Shown here one piece after another: positions 33,254-41,039 of a stretch of 64,000 bases of DNA. Made by a program: the position numbers and the translations under genes. The notes under the pieces are model-generated. The model had not been told where the DNA came from and did no database searches. It was given only the letters and a program-made list of their open reading frames with translations. Numbering within the stretch: the first letter of the stretch is position 1; every line of letters begins with the position of its first letter. The stretch is from Curtobacterium sp. VKM Ac-2865 (GTDB taxonomy: Bacteria > Actinomycetota > Actinomycetes > Actinomycetales > Microbacteriaceae): the NCBI RefSeq assembly GCF_015350905.1, contig NZ_JADKRZ010000001.1:1-64000 (forward strand), read 5' to 3'.

Positions 33254-34510
33254 ATGACGTCACGACGCATCATCGCCGCAGCCGCTGCGCTCGCCGCCGC
33301 TGCACTCGTCCTCACCGGGTGTTCCTCCGGGTCGTCCGGCGCCACCGGCGCCGGCGGCCGCCAGGAGGTGACCATGTGGGGTTCCTGGTCCGGTGACCAG
33401 GTCAGCCAGATCAACACCATGACCAGCGCCTTCAACGAGGCGCAGACGAAGTACACGGTCAAGTACGTCCCGCAGGAACTCGTCGAGCAGAAGCTGCTCA
33501 CCGCGATCGCCGGGGGGAAGGTCCCGGACCTCGTGCTCTGGGACCGCTACCAGACCTCGCTCTACGCGCCGAAGGGGGCACTGCAGGCCATCGACGACCG
33601 GGTCGAGGAGGACCACGTCGACACGAAGGAGTTCTACCCGCAGGCGCTCTCCGAGATGCGTGTCGACGGCAAGCTCTACGGACTGCCGCTCCTCGTCGAC
33701 AACCGGTCGCTCGTCTACAACGAGGACCTGTTCGCGAAGGCGGGGCTCACGCCGCCGACGACGTGGGACGAACTGAAGACCGACGCGAAGCAGCTGACCG
33801 TCGCGAAGGGCGGCAAGCTGCAGCAGTCCGGGTTCATGCTGAACGACCCTGGGCTGTTCTCGATGTGGCTCCAGCAGGCCGGTGGGCGACTCCTGACGAA
33901 GGACGGCACGGCGACGGCGTTCGACAGCCCGCAGGGCGTCGAGGTGCTCGACTTCTGGAAGAGCCTGATGGACGACGGCGTCTACACGAACGGGTTCGGG
34001 GACAGCAACGACGTCTTCGCGGCCGGCCAGGCGGCGATGAAGTACGACGGCCCGTGGGACGTGCCGAACCTGGAGAAGGCGGACGGGCTCAAGTGGGGCG
34101 TGACCGAGCCGGTCGCCGGTCCCGGTGGTGACAAGGGCGCCGTGATGGGCGGCTTCGGACTCGCGATCCCGACCGGTGCGCAGCAGGCCGACGGCGCATG
34201 GGCGTTCGAGAAGTGGTGGGCCACGAAGGCCGAGAACGGGGTGGACTTCGCCAAGGTCTCCGGGTGGATCCCCGCCAACCGGTCGTCGGCGAACGACCCG
34301 TTCTTCACCGACGACCCGCGCTACGCCGGGTTCGTGAAGACGCTCGACTACGCGTCGGTCCGCCCGGCCGTGCCCGGGTACAGCGACGTCGAGGGCAAGG
34401 CCCTCACCCCGGCGCTCGAAAAGTTCATGTCCGGCCAGCTGACGGCGGAGCAGGCACTCGCCCAGGCCGCGAAGCAGGGCGACCGCATCCTCCAGGAGAA
34501 CCGCAAGTGA
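33254..34510 (+). CDS. Manno-oligosaccharide-binding lipoprotein (predicted)
   Basis: The 418-residue protein has a signal peptide with lipobox LVLTGC and an extracellular solute-binding family 1 body (VTMWGSWSGDQ; YGLPLLVDNRSLVYNEDLF; KYDGPWDVPNL). The gene starts 64 bases after the permease; AGAAAGG is a moderate ribosome site. Its stop overlaps the following GH76 start. Likely ligand: alpha-1,6-manno-oligosaccharides, by context. Confidence 0.88.
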   Translation: MTSRRIIAAAAALAAAALVLTGCSSGSSGATGAGGRQEVTMWGSWSGDQVSQINTMTSAFNEAQTKYTVKYVPQELVEQKLLTAIAGGKVPDLVLWDRYQTSLYAPKGALQAIDDRVEEDHVDTKEFYPQALSEMRVDGKLYGLPLLVDNRSLVYNEDLFAKAGLTPPTTWDELKTDAKQLTVAKGGKLQQSGFMLNDPGLFSMWLQQAGGRLLTKDGTATAFDSPQGVEVLDFWKSLMDDGVYTNGFGDSNDVFAAGQAAMKYDGPWDVPNLEKADGLKWGVTEPVAGPGGDKGAVMGGFGLAIPTGAQQADGAWAFEKWWATKAENGVDFAKVSGWIPANRSSANDPFFTDDPRYAGFVKTLDYASVRPAVPGYSDVEGKALTPALEKFMSGQLTAEQALAQAAKQGDRILQENRK

Positions 34511-35562
34511 CCGACACCATGACCGGCGTCTGGGCCGACCGCGCCGACCGCATCCAGGACAGCATCGAGCAGCTCTGGGGGGCGCCCTGGCCGCAGTACC
34601 TCCACAACGCCTGGCCGGTGGAGGACGCCGACGACGGCACCTTCAACTACTGGTGGTTGGCCCACCTCATCGACGTCCGCCTCGACGCATACGAGCGCAG
34701 TGGCGACCCGGTCCGGCTCGAGCAGGCCAGGAGCGTGCACCGGAACATCGTCGAACGGAACGGCGGATCGCTGTTCAACGACTACTTCGACGACATGCTG
34801 TGGTTCGCCCTCGCGACCCTGCGCCTGCACGGTGCGACCGGGGACCCGAGGTACCTCGAGGACGTCGTCGCCCTGTTCGACCACGTGGTCGAGCACGGGT
34901 GGAACGACCACGGCGGGACCAGCCTGGCGTGGCGCAGGCAGCAGCTCGCGTACAAGAACACGCCGGCCAACGGACCGCTCGTCATCCTCGGTGCACGCCT
35001 GCACCGCCTCACGGACGACGACCGGTTCGCCCGGTACGCGGACACCGCGTTCGACTGGCTGACCGAGCACCTCGTCGACCCGCGCGACGGGTTCGTCGAG
35101 GACGGCGTCAACCGCGAGGGGGACGGGCGGGTGGACACGCAGTGGCGGTTCACCTACAACCAGGGCCTGTACGTCGGGGCCGCCGTCGAGCTCGCCGACC
35201 ATCGACCGGACGAGGACCTGGTGGCGGTCGCGGTCCGCACGGCGCGCACGGCGGTGACCGAGCTGTCCGACGGCGTCGTCTTCCGCCAGGAGGGCGACGG
35301 CGGCGACGAGGGACTGTTCAAGGGCGTGTACTACCGCTACCTCGGGCTCCTCCTCGAGCGGCTGCCGGACGGGGACCCCGACCGCGTCGCCCTGACGGCG
35401 TTCGTCCGTGCCGGGACCGACGCGCTCTGGGGGACGTTCCCGGAGGAGCTCGACCGGCCGGCCGCGAACGACTGGACCACGGCCTCCGTGGGTCCGGTGC
35501 CGTTCTCCACGCAGCTCAGCGCCGCGATGGCGACCGAGCTGCGCGCCCGGCTCGACCGGTAG
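34507..35562 (+). CDS. GH76-family enzyme without signal peptide
   Basis: The 351-residue protein keeps the family's catalytic Asp pair (YFDDMLWFA, D95 and D96), 'TFNYWWLAHLIDVRLDAY' and 'FTYNQGLYVGAA', but has no export signal and no carbohydrate-binding module. It is translationally coupled to the binding lipoprotein (GTGA) and would act in the cytoplasm on imported fragments, alongside GH125. Its 3' end overlaps the convergent regulator gene by 47 bases. An alternative start is ATG at 34519. Confidence 0.85.
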   Translation: MTDTMTGVWADRADRIQDSIEQLWGAPWPQYLHNAWPVEDADDGTFNYWWLAHLIDVRLDAYERSGDPVRLEQARSVHRNIVERNGGSLFNDYFDDMLWFALATLRLHGATGDPRYLEDVVALFDHVVEHGWNDHGGTSLAWRRQQLAYKNTPANGPLVILGARLHRLTDDDRFARYADTAFDWLTEHLVDPRDGFVEDGVNREGDGRVDTQWRFTYNQGLYVGAAVELADHRPDEDLVAVAVRTARTAVTELSDGVVFRQEGDGGDEGLFKGVYYRYLGLLLERLPDGDPDRVALTAFVRAGTDALWGTFPEELDRPAANDWTTASVGPVPFSTQLSAAMATELRARLDR

Positions 35563-36643
35563 GCGGCGGAGCCGTCGACGCGCCGGGCACCAGCTGCGCA
35601 GGCACGAGGATCTTCCGGGAGCCGCTCTCGCCTCGTGCCTGTCGCAGCACCTGCGCCACGGCCTGACGGCCCACCCCCGGCTGGTCCTGCGCGATGTGCG
35701 TGAACCGGAACAGCCGCCGGTCGAAGGTCGCGTCGGGATGGTCGAAGCACACGATGGAGACGTCGTCCGGCACCCGCTTGCCGACCCGCTCCAGGGCGTC
35801 GCGGAGGAGCAGGGCGATGTTGTACTCGCCGGCGACGAACGCGGTGGCCTCCGGGTGCGCCTCGATGAACGCCGTCAGCCGGGCGACGTCGTCATCCGGG
35901 CTGTCCGTGGCACCGGGGAGCGTCGACTCGACGTCGTGGAAGGCCAGCCGGTCGTCGAGGGCCTTGTCGTGGCGGGCGTGCGCGCCAACCCATCCGCGCC
36001 GGCGGTCGTCGTTCGAGGTGACACGGCTGTCGGAGGTCACGAGTGCGACCGTGCGGTGGCCGAGGCCGAACAGGTGCTCGGTGGCCGCGGCCCCCGCGGC
36101 GATGTTGTCCGTCGAGATGTCCGAGACGGGGATGCCCTCGTACCGCCGGTCGAGGATCACCACGGGGAACCCCTCCGGCAGCAGTTCGAGCACGGCGGGC
36201 GGGATGAACTCCGAGCTGCTCGGCAGCACGACGAGCCCCCGGACGCGACCCGCGAGCGCGCGGATGGCGGTGTCCTCGGCGTCGTGGTCGCCGTGGGTGC
36301 GCTTGACGACGACGTCGGTCTCCGTGCCGGCCTCGTCGAGCATCCCCTCGAGCACCCGGGTGCCGAACGTGTCGTCGAAGTTCGTCAGGACGACCCCGAT
36401 CTCCGAGCGTGCGGTCGGCTGCCGGCCCGTGGTGGGTTCCGCGCTCACGACGGTGGTGCCGACGCGTGGTCGCCGCGCGACGTAGCCGTCCTCCCGGAGC
36501 ATGTCGAGCGCACGTCGGAGCGTGATCGCGCTGATGTCGTAGTGCGCGAGCAGGTCGGCCTCGGACGGCAGACGCTGCCCGACGGGGAACTCACCGCTCG
36601 TGATGCGGGACCGGAGGTCCTCGAACGTGGTCTGGTACAGCAT
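35516..36643 (-). CDS. GntR/LacI hybrid (AraR-like) transcriptional regulator
   Basis: The 375-residue protein joins a GntR-type winged helix-turn-helix (residues 1-67; GQRLPSEADLLAHYDIS...LRRALDMLREDGYV) to a LacI-type sugar-sensing domain (~78-350; GVVLTNFDDTFG, 'DRRYEGIPVSDISTDN'). It is the likely local repressor of the mannan genes, binding DNA in the absence of an imported mannoside. The last ~20 residues are Pro/Arg-rich and lie in the overlap with the GH76 gene. GAGGAG lies 7 nt before the ATG. Confidence 0.87.
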   Translation of the reverse strand: MLYQTTFEDLRSRITSGEFPVGQRLPSEADLLAHYDISAITLRRALDMLREDGYVARRPRVGTTVVSAEPTTGRQPTARSEIGVVLTNFDDTFGTRVLEGMLDEAGTETDVVVKRTHGDHDAEDTAIRALAGRVRGLVVLPSSSEFIPPAVLELLPEGFPVVILDRRYEGIPVSDISTDNIAAGAAATEHLFGLGHRTVALVTSDSRVTSNDDRRRGWVGAHARHDKALDDRLAFHDVESTLPGATDSPDDDVARLTAFIEAHPEATAFVAGEYNIALLLRDALERVGKRVPDDVSIVCFDHPDATFDRRLFRFTHIAQDQPGVGRQAVAQVLRQARGESGSRKILVPAQLVPGASTAPPPTGRAGRAARSPSRR

Positions 36644-36662
36644 CGCCGCTCCTCAATCCGTC

Positions 36663-36673
36663 TATTCAGAATA
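36663..36673. promoter_or_regulatory. Palindrome TATTCAGAATA upstream of the GntR/LacI gene
   Basis: An 11-bp inverted repeat flanked by CCG and CGG, 20 bases upstream of the regulator start. It could be an autoregulatory operator or part of the promoter (TATTCT on the minus strand). Confidence 0.45.
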
Positions 36674-36712
36674 CGGCAAGAGCAGAAGCGATGGCTCGAC
36701 CTCGGTCGACGG

Positions 36713-37648
36713 TCACGCGGAGAGGGTGACGCTGCGCACGACGAAGCGCGGGACCTCCACGGCGAGCGTCGCGCGGCAGGTCGTGTACGTCGCGGCGGTC
36801 CGCACCCGCTCGAGGTCGACGCGCACGCGGCGTCCGTCGGTGTCGAGGTCGACGGACCAGTCGGTGCCGTCCATCGTCGGCTCGGACACCGACAGCGGCC
36901 GGAACGCGTCGATCCGGTCGTCCCCGGTCTCGGCGACGGCGGCCGCGACCGCTGCCTGTTCGACGTGCGTGTGCGTCGACCGACCACGGAACCCGAGGGG
37001 GGCGACGCGGCCGCGCAGGTACTGCTCGGCGATGACGACGGGGTCGTGCTCGTCGACGCGGCCGTGGTTCAGCCCGTGCGGGAACACCATCGTCGTCGCT
37101 GCGAACCGGTCGCCGCCGAGGTGGGAGCACTCCCACGTCTCGTCGGGGTAGGCGGCAGCGAGCCGCTCCACGACCGAGCGACCACGGACCGCGCAGCACT
37201 CGTCGTGACGGCCGTGGGCGCACACGGCGAACACGGGTCGGTCGGACAGCTCGCCCGTGCTGCCGTCGAGCGGGAGCGTCAGGAGCGCCTCGGGACCGTC
37301 GACCTCGCCCCAGCGCACCGTCGGCTGGTCGGCGTCGGCGTCGACCACGGCCCACCGCCAGCGTCCGGCACCGCGGAGCCGCCCGGTCCGGCGGATCGCG
37401 AGGATGCGCATGCCGGCACGCTGGGCACGCCGCGCCAGGGCGGTGCCGATCTCGGGCGGGAGCGCCGGCGACTGCGTCCAGACGTCCCAGCCCCAGGCGC
37501 TCGCGACCTCGACGAGCAGCCAGCGCCGCCCCGGGGAGGCGGTGGCCACGAGGTCCTCGTCGCTCGCCCGGGACCGCACGCTGCACGCCGGACCGCCCCG
37601 GGAGCGGGGCGGTCCGAGCGCAGGGCCCGTTCGGCGCCACTCGGTCAC
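36713..37648 (-). CDS. Sucrase/ferredoxin-like protein (thioredoxin-fold [2Fe-2S] candidate)
   Basis: The 311-residue protein carries the sucrase-ferredoxin family signature CAHGRHDECCAVRGR (C143, C151, C152) and, after a strand, WECSHLGGDRFAAT (C174), in a thioredoxin-like ferredoxin fold; one Cys also lies near residue 22. Such proteins may hold a [2Fe-2S] cluster and carry electrons. The GTG start overlaps the stop of the JmjC-type oxygenase gene (GTGA), so it is the last gene of the peptide-oxygenase-ferredoxin operon and a candidate redox partner. Its own function is uncharacterised. Confidence 0.8.
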   Translation of the reverse strand: MTEWRRTGPALGPPRSRGGPACSVRSRASDEDLVATASPGRRWLLVEVASAWGWDVWTQSPALPPEIGTALARRAQRAGMRILAIRRTGRLRGAGRWRWAVVDADADQPTVRWGEVDGPEALLTLPLDGSTGELSDRPVFAVCAHGRHDECCAVRGRSVVERLAAAYPDETWECSHLGGDRFAATTMVFPHGLNHGRVDEHDPVVIAEQYLRGRVAPLGFRGRSTHTHVEQAAVAAAVAETGDDRIDAFRPLSVSEPTMDGTDWSVDLDTDGRRVRVDLERVRTAATYTTCRATLAVEVPRFVVRSVTLSA

Positions 37649-38892
37649 GGGACGGGTACCAGGACGCCTTCCCGGAGGAGCCGACGGACCACGACGACGG
37701 CGTCGTCCTCGTCGAGCGCGGGGAGTGCCCCGACGGCGAACGTCCCGCCGCCGTGCAGCGCCCGGACCGCCGCGAGTGCCACGGCAGGCAGCCGGACCGT
37801 CTTCGTCGGGAGCACGATGACGACCTGGTCGCCTTCTTCCCGCACGGCGGCGTGCAGTTCGTCGCGCCAGCGCACCTGGACGGCCCCGGTCAGGGCCGCG
37901 GCGACCTCGACCGTGTGCAGCGGGCGGACCGGCTTCGGACGGGTCGACCGGCGGAACCGGGACCCGACCCGCACCGCGACCTCGTCCACGGCGGAGCCGT
38001 CGGCTGCACCCTGGAGGGAGGCGATGAGGTCCTCCGCCGCGGCACGGACGTCGTCGGCGATCTGTGCCGGGTCGGCGAGGTCGATGCCGAGCGGCAACGA
38101 GGCACGCAGCCGGTCCGACCGGAGCGCACGACCGATGAGGTCCCGCGCCAGGTCGGCCCGGGTGACGGCCGGCATGCCGATCGTCAGGTGGATCGTGGTG
38201 CCGACCAGTGCCGTCGCCGAGTGCAGCCACCCGCGCGGCAGGTACAGGGCGTCGCCGGGGGAGAGCACGGTGTCGATGGCGGGTTCCCCGGTGGCGCGAG
38301 CGGCCACCGCGTCACGTCGGTCGCCCCACGGCTCGTCGGCGAAGGGCAGCTCGTGGACGGGTTCGTGGATGACCCAGCGCTTCTGGCCCGCGATCTGCAG
38401 CACGAACACGTCGTGCACGTCGTAGTGGGGGTCGAAGCCGCGGGACGACGCCGGGGTGATGTAGGCGTTGACCTGGGCGGGGTGTCCGAGCTCGGCGACG
38501 AGCCGGCGGGTGAACTCCTGCAGCGGCGGCCAGGTGCGGTGCAGCCCCTGGAGCACGATCGTCGACCCGGCGGCGAACTCGGCCAGCACCTTCTCGGAGC
38601 TGACCTGGTCACCGACCTCGGCACCGTAGCCGCCCGGCGCGGTGAAGGCACCGGGCGACAGGACCGAGCCCTCCTTCGCCATCCTGATGAACGGCGTGCG
38701 GAGCCCCCGGACCGAGAGCAGCTCGTCGGCGGCCTCGGTGGAGAAGAGGTCGTCGAACGTGGTGCCGAGGTCAGCGGCACTGCTCAGCAGCGCGCGCTTG
38801 CCCCAGTGGTCCGCGGCGAACTCCGCGACGGAGACGGCGATGCACCGGTCGAGGGCGCTCACCGTCTCCGTCGTGTCGGGTCCTCGACTCAC
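37645..38892 (-). CDS. JmjC/Cupin_4-type Fe(II)/2-oxoglutarate oxygenase
   Basis: The 415-residue protein has the double-stranded beta-helix core with metal-binding H156-x-D158 (in FDPHYDVHD) and distal H224 (RGWLHSA), and the W/G-rich strand QKRWVIHEP. A C-terminal winged-helix-like region (~330-415) matches the layout of ribosomal oxygenases (YcfD/NO66/MINA53 group), which hydroxylate His or Arg side chains. Its GTG start overlaps the stop of the small repeat peptide gene by 4 bp, so the peptide is a plausible substrate. Ribosomal protein hydroxylation remains an alternative. Confidence 0.82.
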   Translation of the reverse strand: MSRGPDTTETVSALDRCIAVSVAEFAADHWGKRALLSSAADLGTTFDDLFSTEAADELLSVRGLRTPFIRMAKEGSVLSPGAFTAPGGYGAEVGDQVSSEKVLAEFAAGSTIVLQGLHRTWPPLQEFTRRLVAELGHPAQVNAYITPASSRGFDPHYDVHDVFVLQIAGQKRWVIHEPVHELPFADEPWGDRRDAVAARATGEPAIDTVLSPGDALYLPRGWLHSATALVGTTIHLTIGMPAVTRADLARDLIGRALRSDRLRASLPLGIDLADPAQIADDVRAAAEDLIASLQGAADGSAVDEVAVRVGSRFRRSTRPKPVRPLHTVEVAAALTGAVQVRWRDELHAAVREEGDQVVIVLPTKTVRLPAVALAAVRALHGGGTFAVGALPALDEDDAVVVVRRLLREGVLVPVP

Positions 38893-39074
38893 GCGGAGCC
38901 GTCCGCGCCGCCGTCGTGGCCGTTCGGGTTGGCGCCGCCGTCTGCGGGGCCTTCGCCGGCGTCCGCGGAGCCGTCCGCGCCGCCGTCGTGGCCGTTCGGG
39001 TTCGCGCCGCCGTCAGCGGGGCCTTCGCCGGCGTTCTGGGTGTCCGTCGTGATGTCGTCGTCGTTGATGCTCAT
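38889..39074 (-). CDS. 61-residue acidic repeat peptide, candidate precursor (RiPP-like)
   Basis: A 14-residue acidic leader (MSINDDDITTDTQN) is followed by two identical 24-residue repeats, each containing AGEGPADGG, NPNGHDGG and ADGSA; the second lacks its last Asp. The two 72-bp DNA repeats differ at only three positions, all silent. The peptide lacks Cys and Lys and is rich in Gly, Asp, Asn and Ala with one His per repeat. GGGAG lies 5 nt before the ATG. The stop overlaps the oxygenase GTG. No homology is claimed; precursor status is inferred from size, leader-plus-repeat layout and operon position. Confidence 0.7.
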   Translation of the reverse strand: MSINDDDITTDTQNAGEGPADGGANPNGHDGGADGSADAGEGPADGGANPNGHDGGADGSA

Positions 39075-39117
39075 GGAGCTCCCTCTCGTCAGTCGGCCGG
39101 AGTGCCGTCTGAGCCCG

Positions 39118-39123
39118 AGAGTA
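39118..39123 (-). promoter_or_regulatory. Putative -10 (TACTCT) of the peptide-oxygenase operon
   Basis: On the minus strand TACTCT lies about 43 bases before the peptide ATG, leaving room for a leader with GAGGGAG. The divergent crcB gene starts at 39159. Confidence 0.4.
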
Positions 39124-39158
39124 GGACGTCCGGCTGGCGACGGTCCAGGATTGGTCAG

Positions 39159-39587
39159 GTGAACGACGAGCGACCACCCCACCACCGCTGGGGACTCATC
39201 GGCCTGGTCGCACTCGGCGGTGCGCTCGGCACCGGCGTCCGCGCGGTGCTCGCGGACCTCCTGCCGGCTGTCGACGGGGTGAGCTGGACCATCCTCGGCA
39301 TCAACGTGGTCGGGGCGTTCTGCCTCGGGCTGCTGCTCGACGTCCTGGCGCGTCGTGGGCCGGACGTCGGGCGACGACGCACCGTCCGGCTGTTCGTCGG
39401 CACGGGTGTCCTCGGGGGCTTCACGACCTACAGCACGCTCGCCGACGACACCGCACGGCTGCTCGACTCGGGTCGGTGGGCCGTGGGGAGCGGGTACGCG
39501 CTGCTCTCCGTGCTGCTCGGGCTCGCCGCGGTCGTCGCGGGGCTCTGGACGGCCGGACGCGTGCGCGGGCAGGAGCGCGCACGGTGA
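39159..39587 (+). CDS. crcB: Fluoride channel CrcB/Fluc, first subunit
   Basis: The 142-residue membrane protein has four helices and the family motifs GGALGTGVRAVL, 'INVVGAFCLGLL' and GVLGGFTTYST. CrcB/Fluc proteins export fluoride as dimers. The N terminus is extended by a hydrophilic tail. It overlaps the second crcB by 4 bp; paired genes of this kind usually make a heterodimer. No fluoride riboswitch is seen upstream. Confidence 0.9.
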   Translation: MNDERPPHHRWGLIGLVALGGALGTGVRAVLADLLPAVDGVSWTILGINVVGAFCLGLLLDVLARRGPDVGRRRTVRLFVGTGVLGGFTTYSTLADDTARLLDSGRWAVGSGYALLSVLLGLAAVVAGLWTAGRVRGQERAR

Positions 39588-39958
39588 CCCCGCTCGAACT
39601 GCTGCTCGTCGCCGTCGGGGGCGGTGTCGGTGCGGCGCTGCGCTTCGTGCTGGACGGCACCGTGAAGGCGCGTGTCGCCGGGTTCCCGCTCGGCACGATG
39701 GTCATCAACGTCTCCGGGTCGTTCGTCCTCGGCCTGCTGACGGGGCTCGGCGAGGCGGGGACCCTGCCGCTCCCGGCGGTCGCGGTCCTCGGCACGGGCA
39801 TGATGGGTGGGTACACGACGTTCTCGACGGCGAGCGTCGAGACCGTGCAGCTCCTCCGATCCGGCAAGACCCGGCTCGCCGTCCTGAACGGCCTCGGGAT
39901 GCTCGTCGTCTCGGTCGGCGCAGCCGCGCTCGGCCTCTGGATCGGAAGGAACCCATGA
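39584..39958 (+). CDS. crcB: Fluoride channel CrcB/Fluc, second subunit
   Basis: The 124-residue protein has four helices with GGGVGAALRFVL, 'INVSGSFVLGLL' and GMMGGYTTFST. The GTG start overlaps the first crcB stop and its end overlaps the following phosphatase start (ATGA). It complements the first subunit in a dual-topology-type channel. Confidence 0.9.
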   Translation: MTPLELLLVAVGGGVGAALRFVLDGTVKARVAGFPLGTMVINVSGSFVLGLLTGLGEAGTLPLPAVAVLGTGMMGGYTTFSTASVETVQLLRSGKTRLAVLNGLGMLVVSVGAAALGLWIGRNP

Positions 39959-40557
39959 CCTCGGAACGCCCCGGCGAACTCGTCCTCGTCCGCCACGGCG
40001 AGACGGAGTGGTCCAAGAGCGGCCAGCACACCGGCCGCACGGACATCCCGCTCACCGACAACGGCATCGAACAGGCGGAACGGGCCGGCCGGTACCTCGC
40101 CGACCGCGAGTTCGCGCTCGCGCTGTCCAGCCCCCTGCAGCGCGCCCGGGCCACGGCGGCGCTCATCGGTGTCGACCCCGAGCTCGACGACGACCTGTAC
40201 GAGTGGGACTACGGCGCGTACGAGGGGCTGACCACGCCGCAGATCAAGGTGCAGCGCCACGGGCCGTGGGACCTCTGGACCGACGGTGTCCCGGCGGGTG
40301 CCACGCCGGGGGAGAACGCCGCGGAGGTCCGAGTGCGGGCGGAACGCGTCCTGAACCGCGCCCGGCCGTTCCTCGCCGAGGGGCACGACGCCGTGTTCGT
40401 CGCGCACGGGCACGTCCTGCGTGCGATCGGCGCCGCGTGGATCCGCCTCGCCCCGCAGGACGGCGCGGTGCTGAAGCTCGGCACGGCCTCGGTCAGCATC
40501 CTCGGCTACGAGCACGGCCGCCCGGTCATCGACACCTGGAACCTGCAGCCGCGCTAG
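39955..40557 (+). CDS. Histidine phosphatase (phosphoglycerate mutase) family protein
   Basis: The 200-residue protein has the catalytic motif LVRHGETEWS with the phosphate-accepting His near residue 14, 'SSPLQRARATA', and the second His in FVAHGHVLRAI. The family includes acid phosphatases and cofactor-dependent mutases; substrate is unknown. GGAAGGA precedes the ATG. It is coupled to crcB by a 4-bp overlap and its TAG overlaps the stop of the convergent GNAT gene. Confidence 0.87.
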   Translation: MTSERPGELVLVRHGETEWSKSGQHTGRTDIPLTDNGIEQAERAGRYLADREFALALSSPLQRARATAALIGVDPELDDDLYEWDYGAYEGLTTPQIKVQRHGPWDLWTDGVPAGATPGENAAEVRVRAERVLNRARPFLAEGHDAVFVAHGHVLRAIGAAWIRLAPQDGAVLKLGTASVSILGYEHGRPVIDTWNLQPR

Positions 40558-40979
40558 TCGTCCGCCCCGAGCACCATCGCCATCCCGAGGCTCGGGGCGA
40601 CGTCGTCGAACCCGAGCGACCGGTACAGCCGCTGCCCGGGGGGATCGCCGACGAGCGACAGGTAGGCGCCCTCCGGTGCCCGGGCGCGGACGTCGGCGAT
40701 CAGCCACTCGACGACCCGGCGCCCGAGTCCCCGCCGCTGGTGGTCCGGGTCGGTGGCGACGTCCACCACGTGGAAGTACCAGCCGCCGTCGCCGATCACA
40801 CGACCCATCGCGACCGGCACGCCGTCGGCGTCGACCACGTGGCACGCCGTCCAGCTGCCGGTGACCGCGGCGGCACCCTGGTCGGCGCGCACCGGTGTCA
40901 GCCCGGAGTCGCGGCGGAGGCGGAGGTAGTGGGCCAGCGGCGGCGGGCCCTCGACGAGCCGCATGGTGTTCGTGTCCAT
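40554..40979 (-). CDS. GNAT-family N-acetyltransferase
   Basis: The 141-residue protein shows the acetyl-CoA-binding motif A as VATDPDHQRRGLGRRVV and the C-terminal 'GQRLYRSLGFDDV'. Substrate unknown. Its stop overlaps that of the convergent phosphatase. CAGGAT followed by 6 nt and ATG resembles a leaderless start. Confidence 0.87.
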   Translation of the reverse strand: MDTNTMRLVEGPPPLAHYLRLRRDSGLTPVRADQGAAAVTGSWTACHVVDADGVPVAMGRVIGDGGWYFHVVDVATDPDHQRRGLGRRVVEWLIADVRARAPEGAYLSLVGDPPGQRLYRSLGFDDVAPSLGMAMVLGADD

Positions 40980-41039
40980 GACGCGATCCTGCCCGAGACC
41001 GCCGGTCAGACGGAACCGCCGAACAGACGGAACCGCCGG

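Noticed and set aside
38889-39074. Calcium-binding RTX-type repeats in the small peptide
   Set aside because: The Gly/Asp richness is suggestive, but the nonapeptide GGxGxDxxx pattern is not followed and there is no secretion apparatus nearby.
39088-39158. Fluoride riboswitch upstream of crcB
   Set aside because: No match to the crcB RNA motif is visible in the short gap, which is taken up by the divergent promoter.
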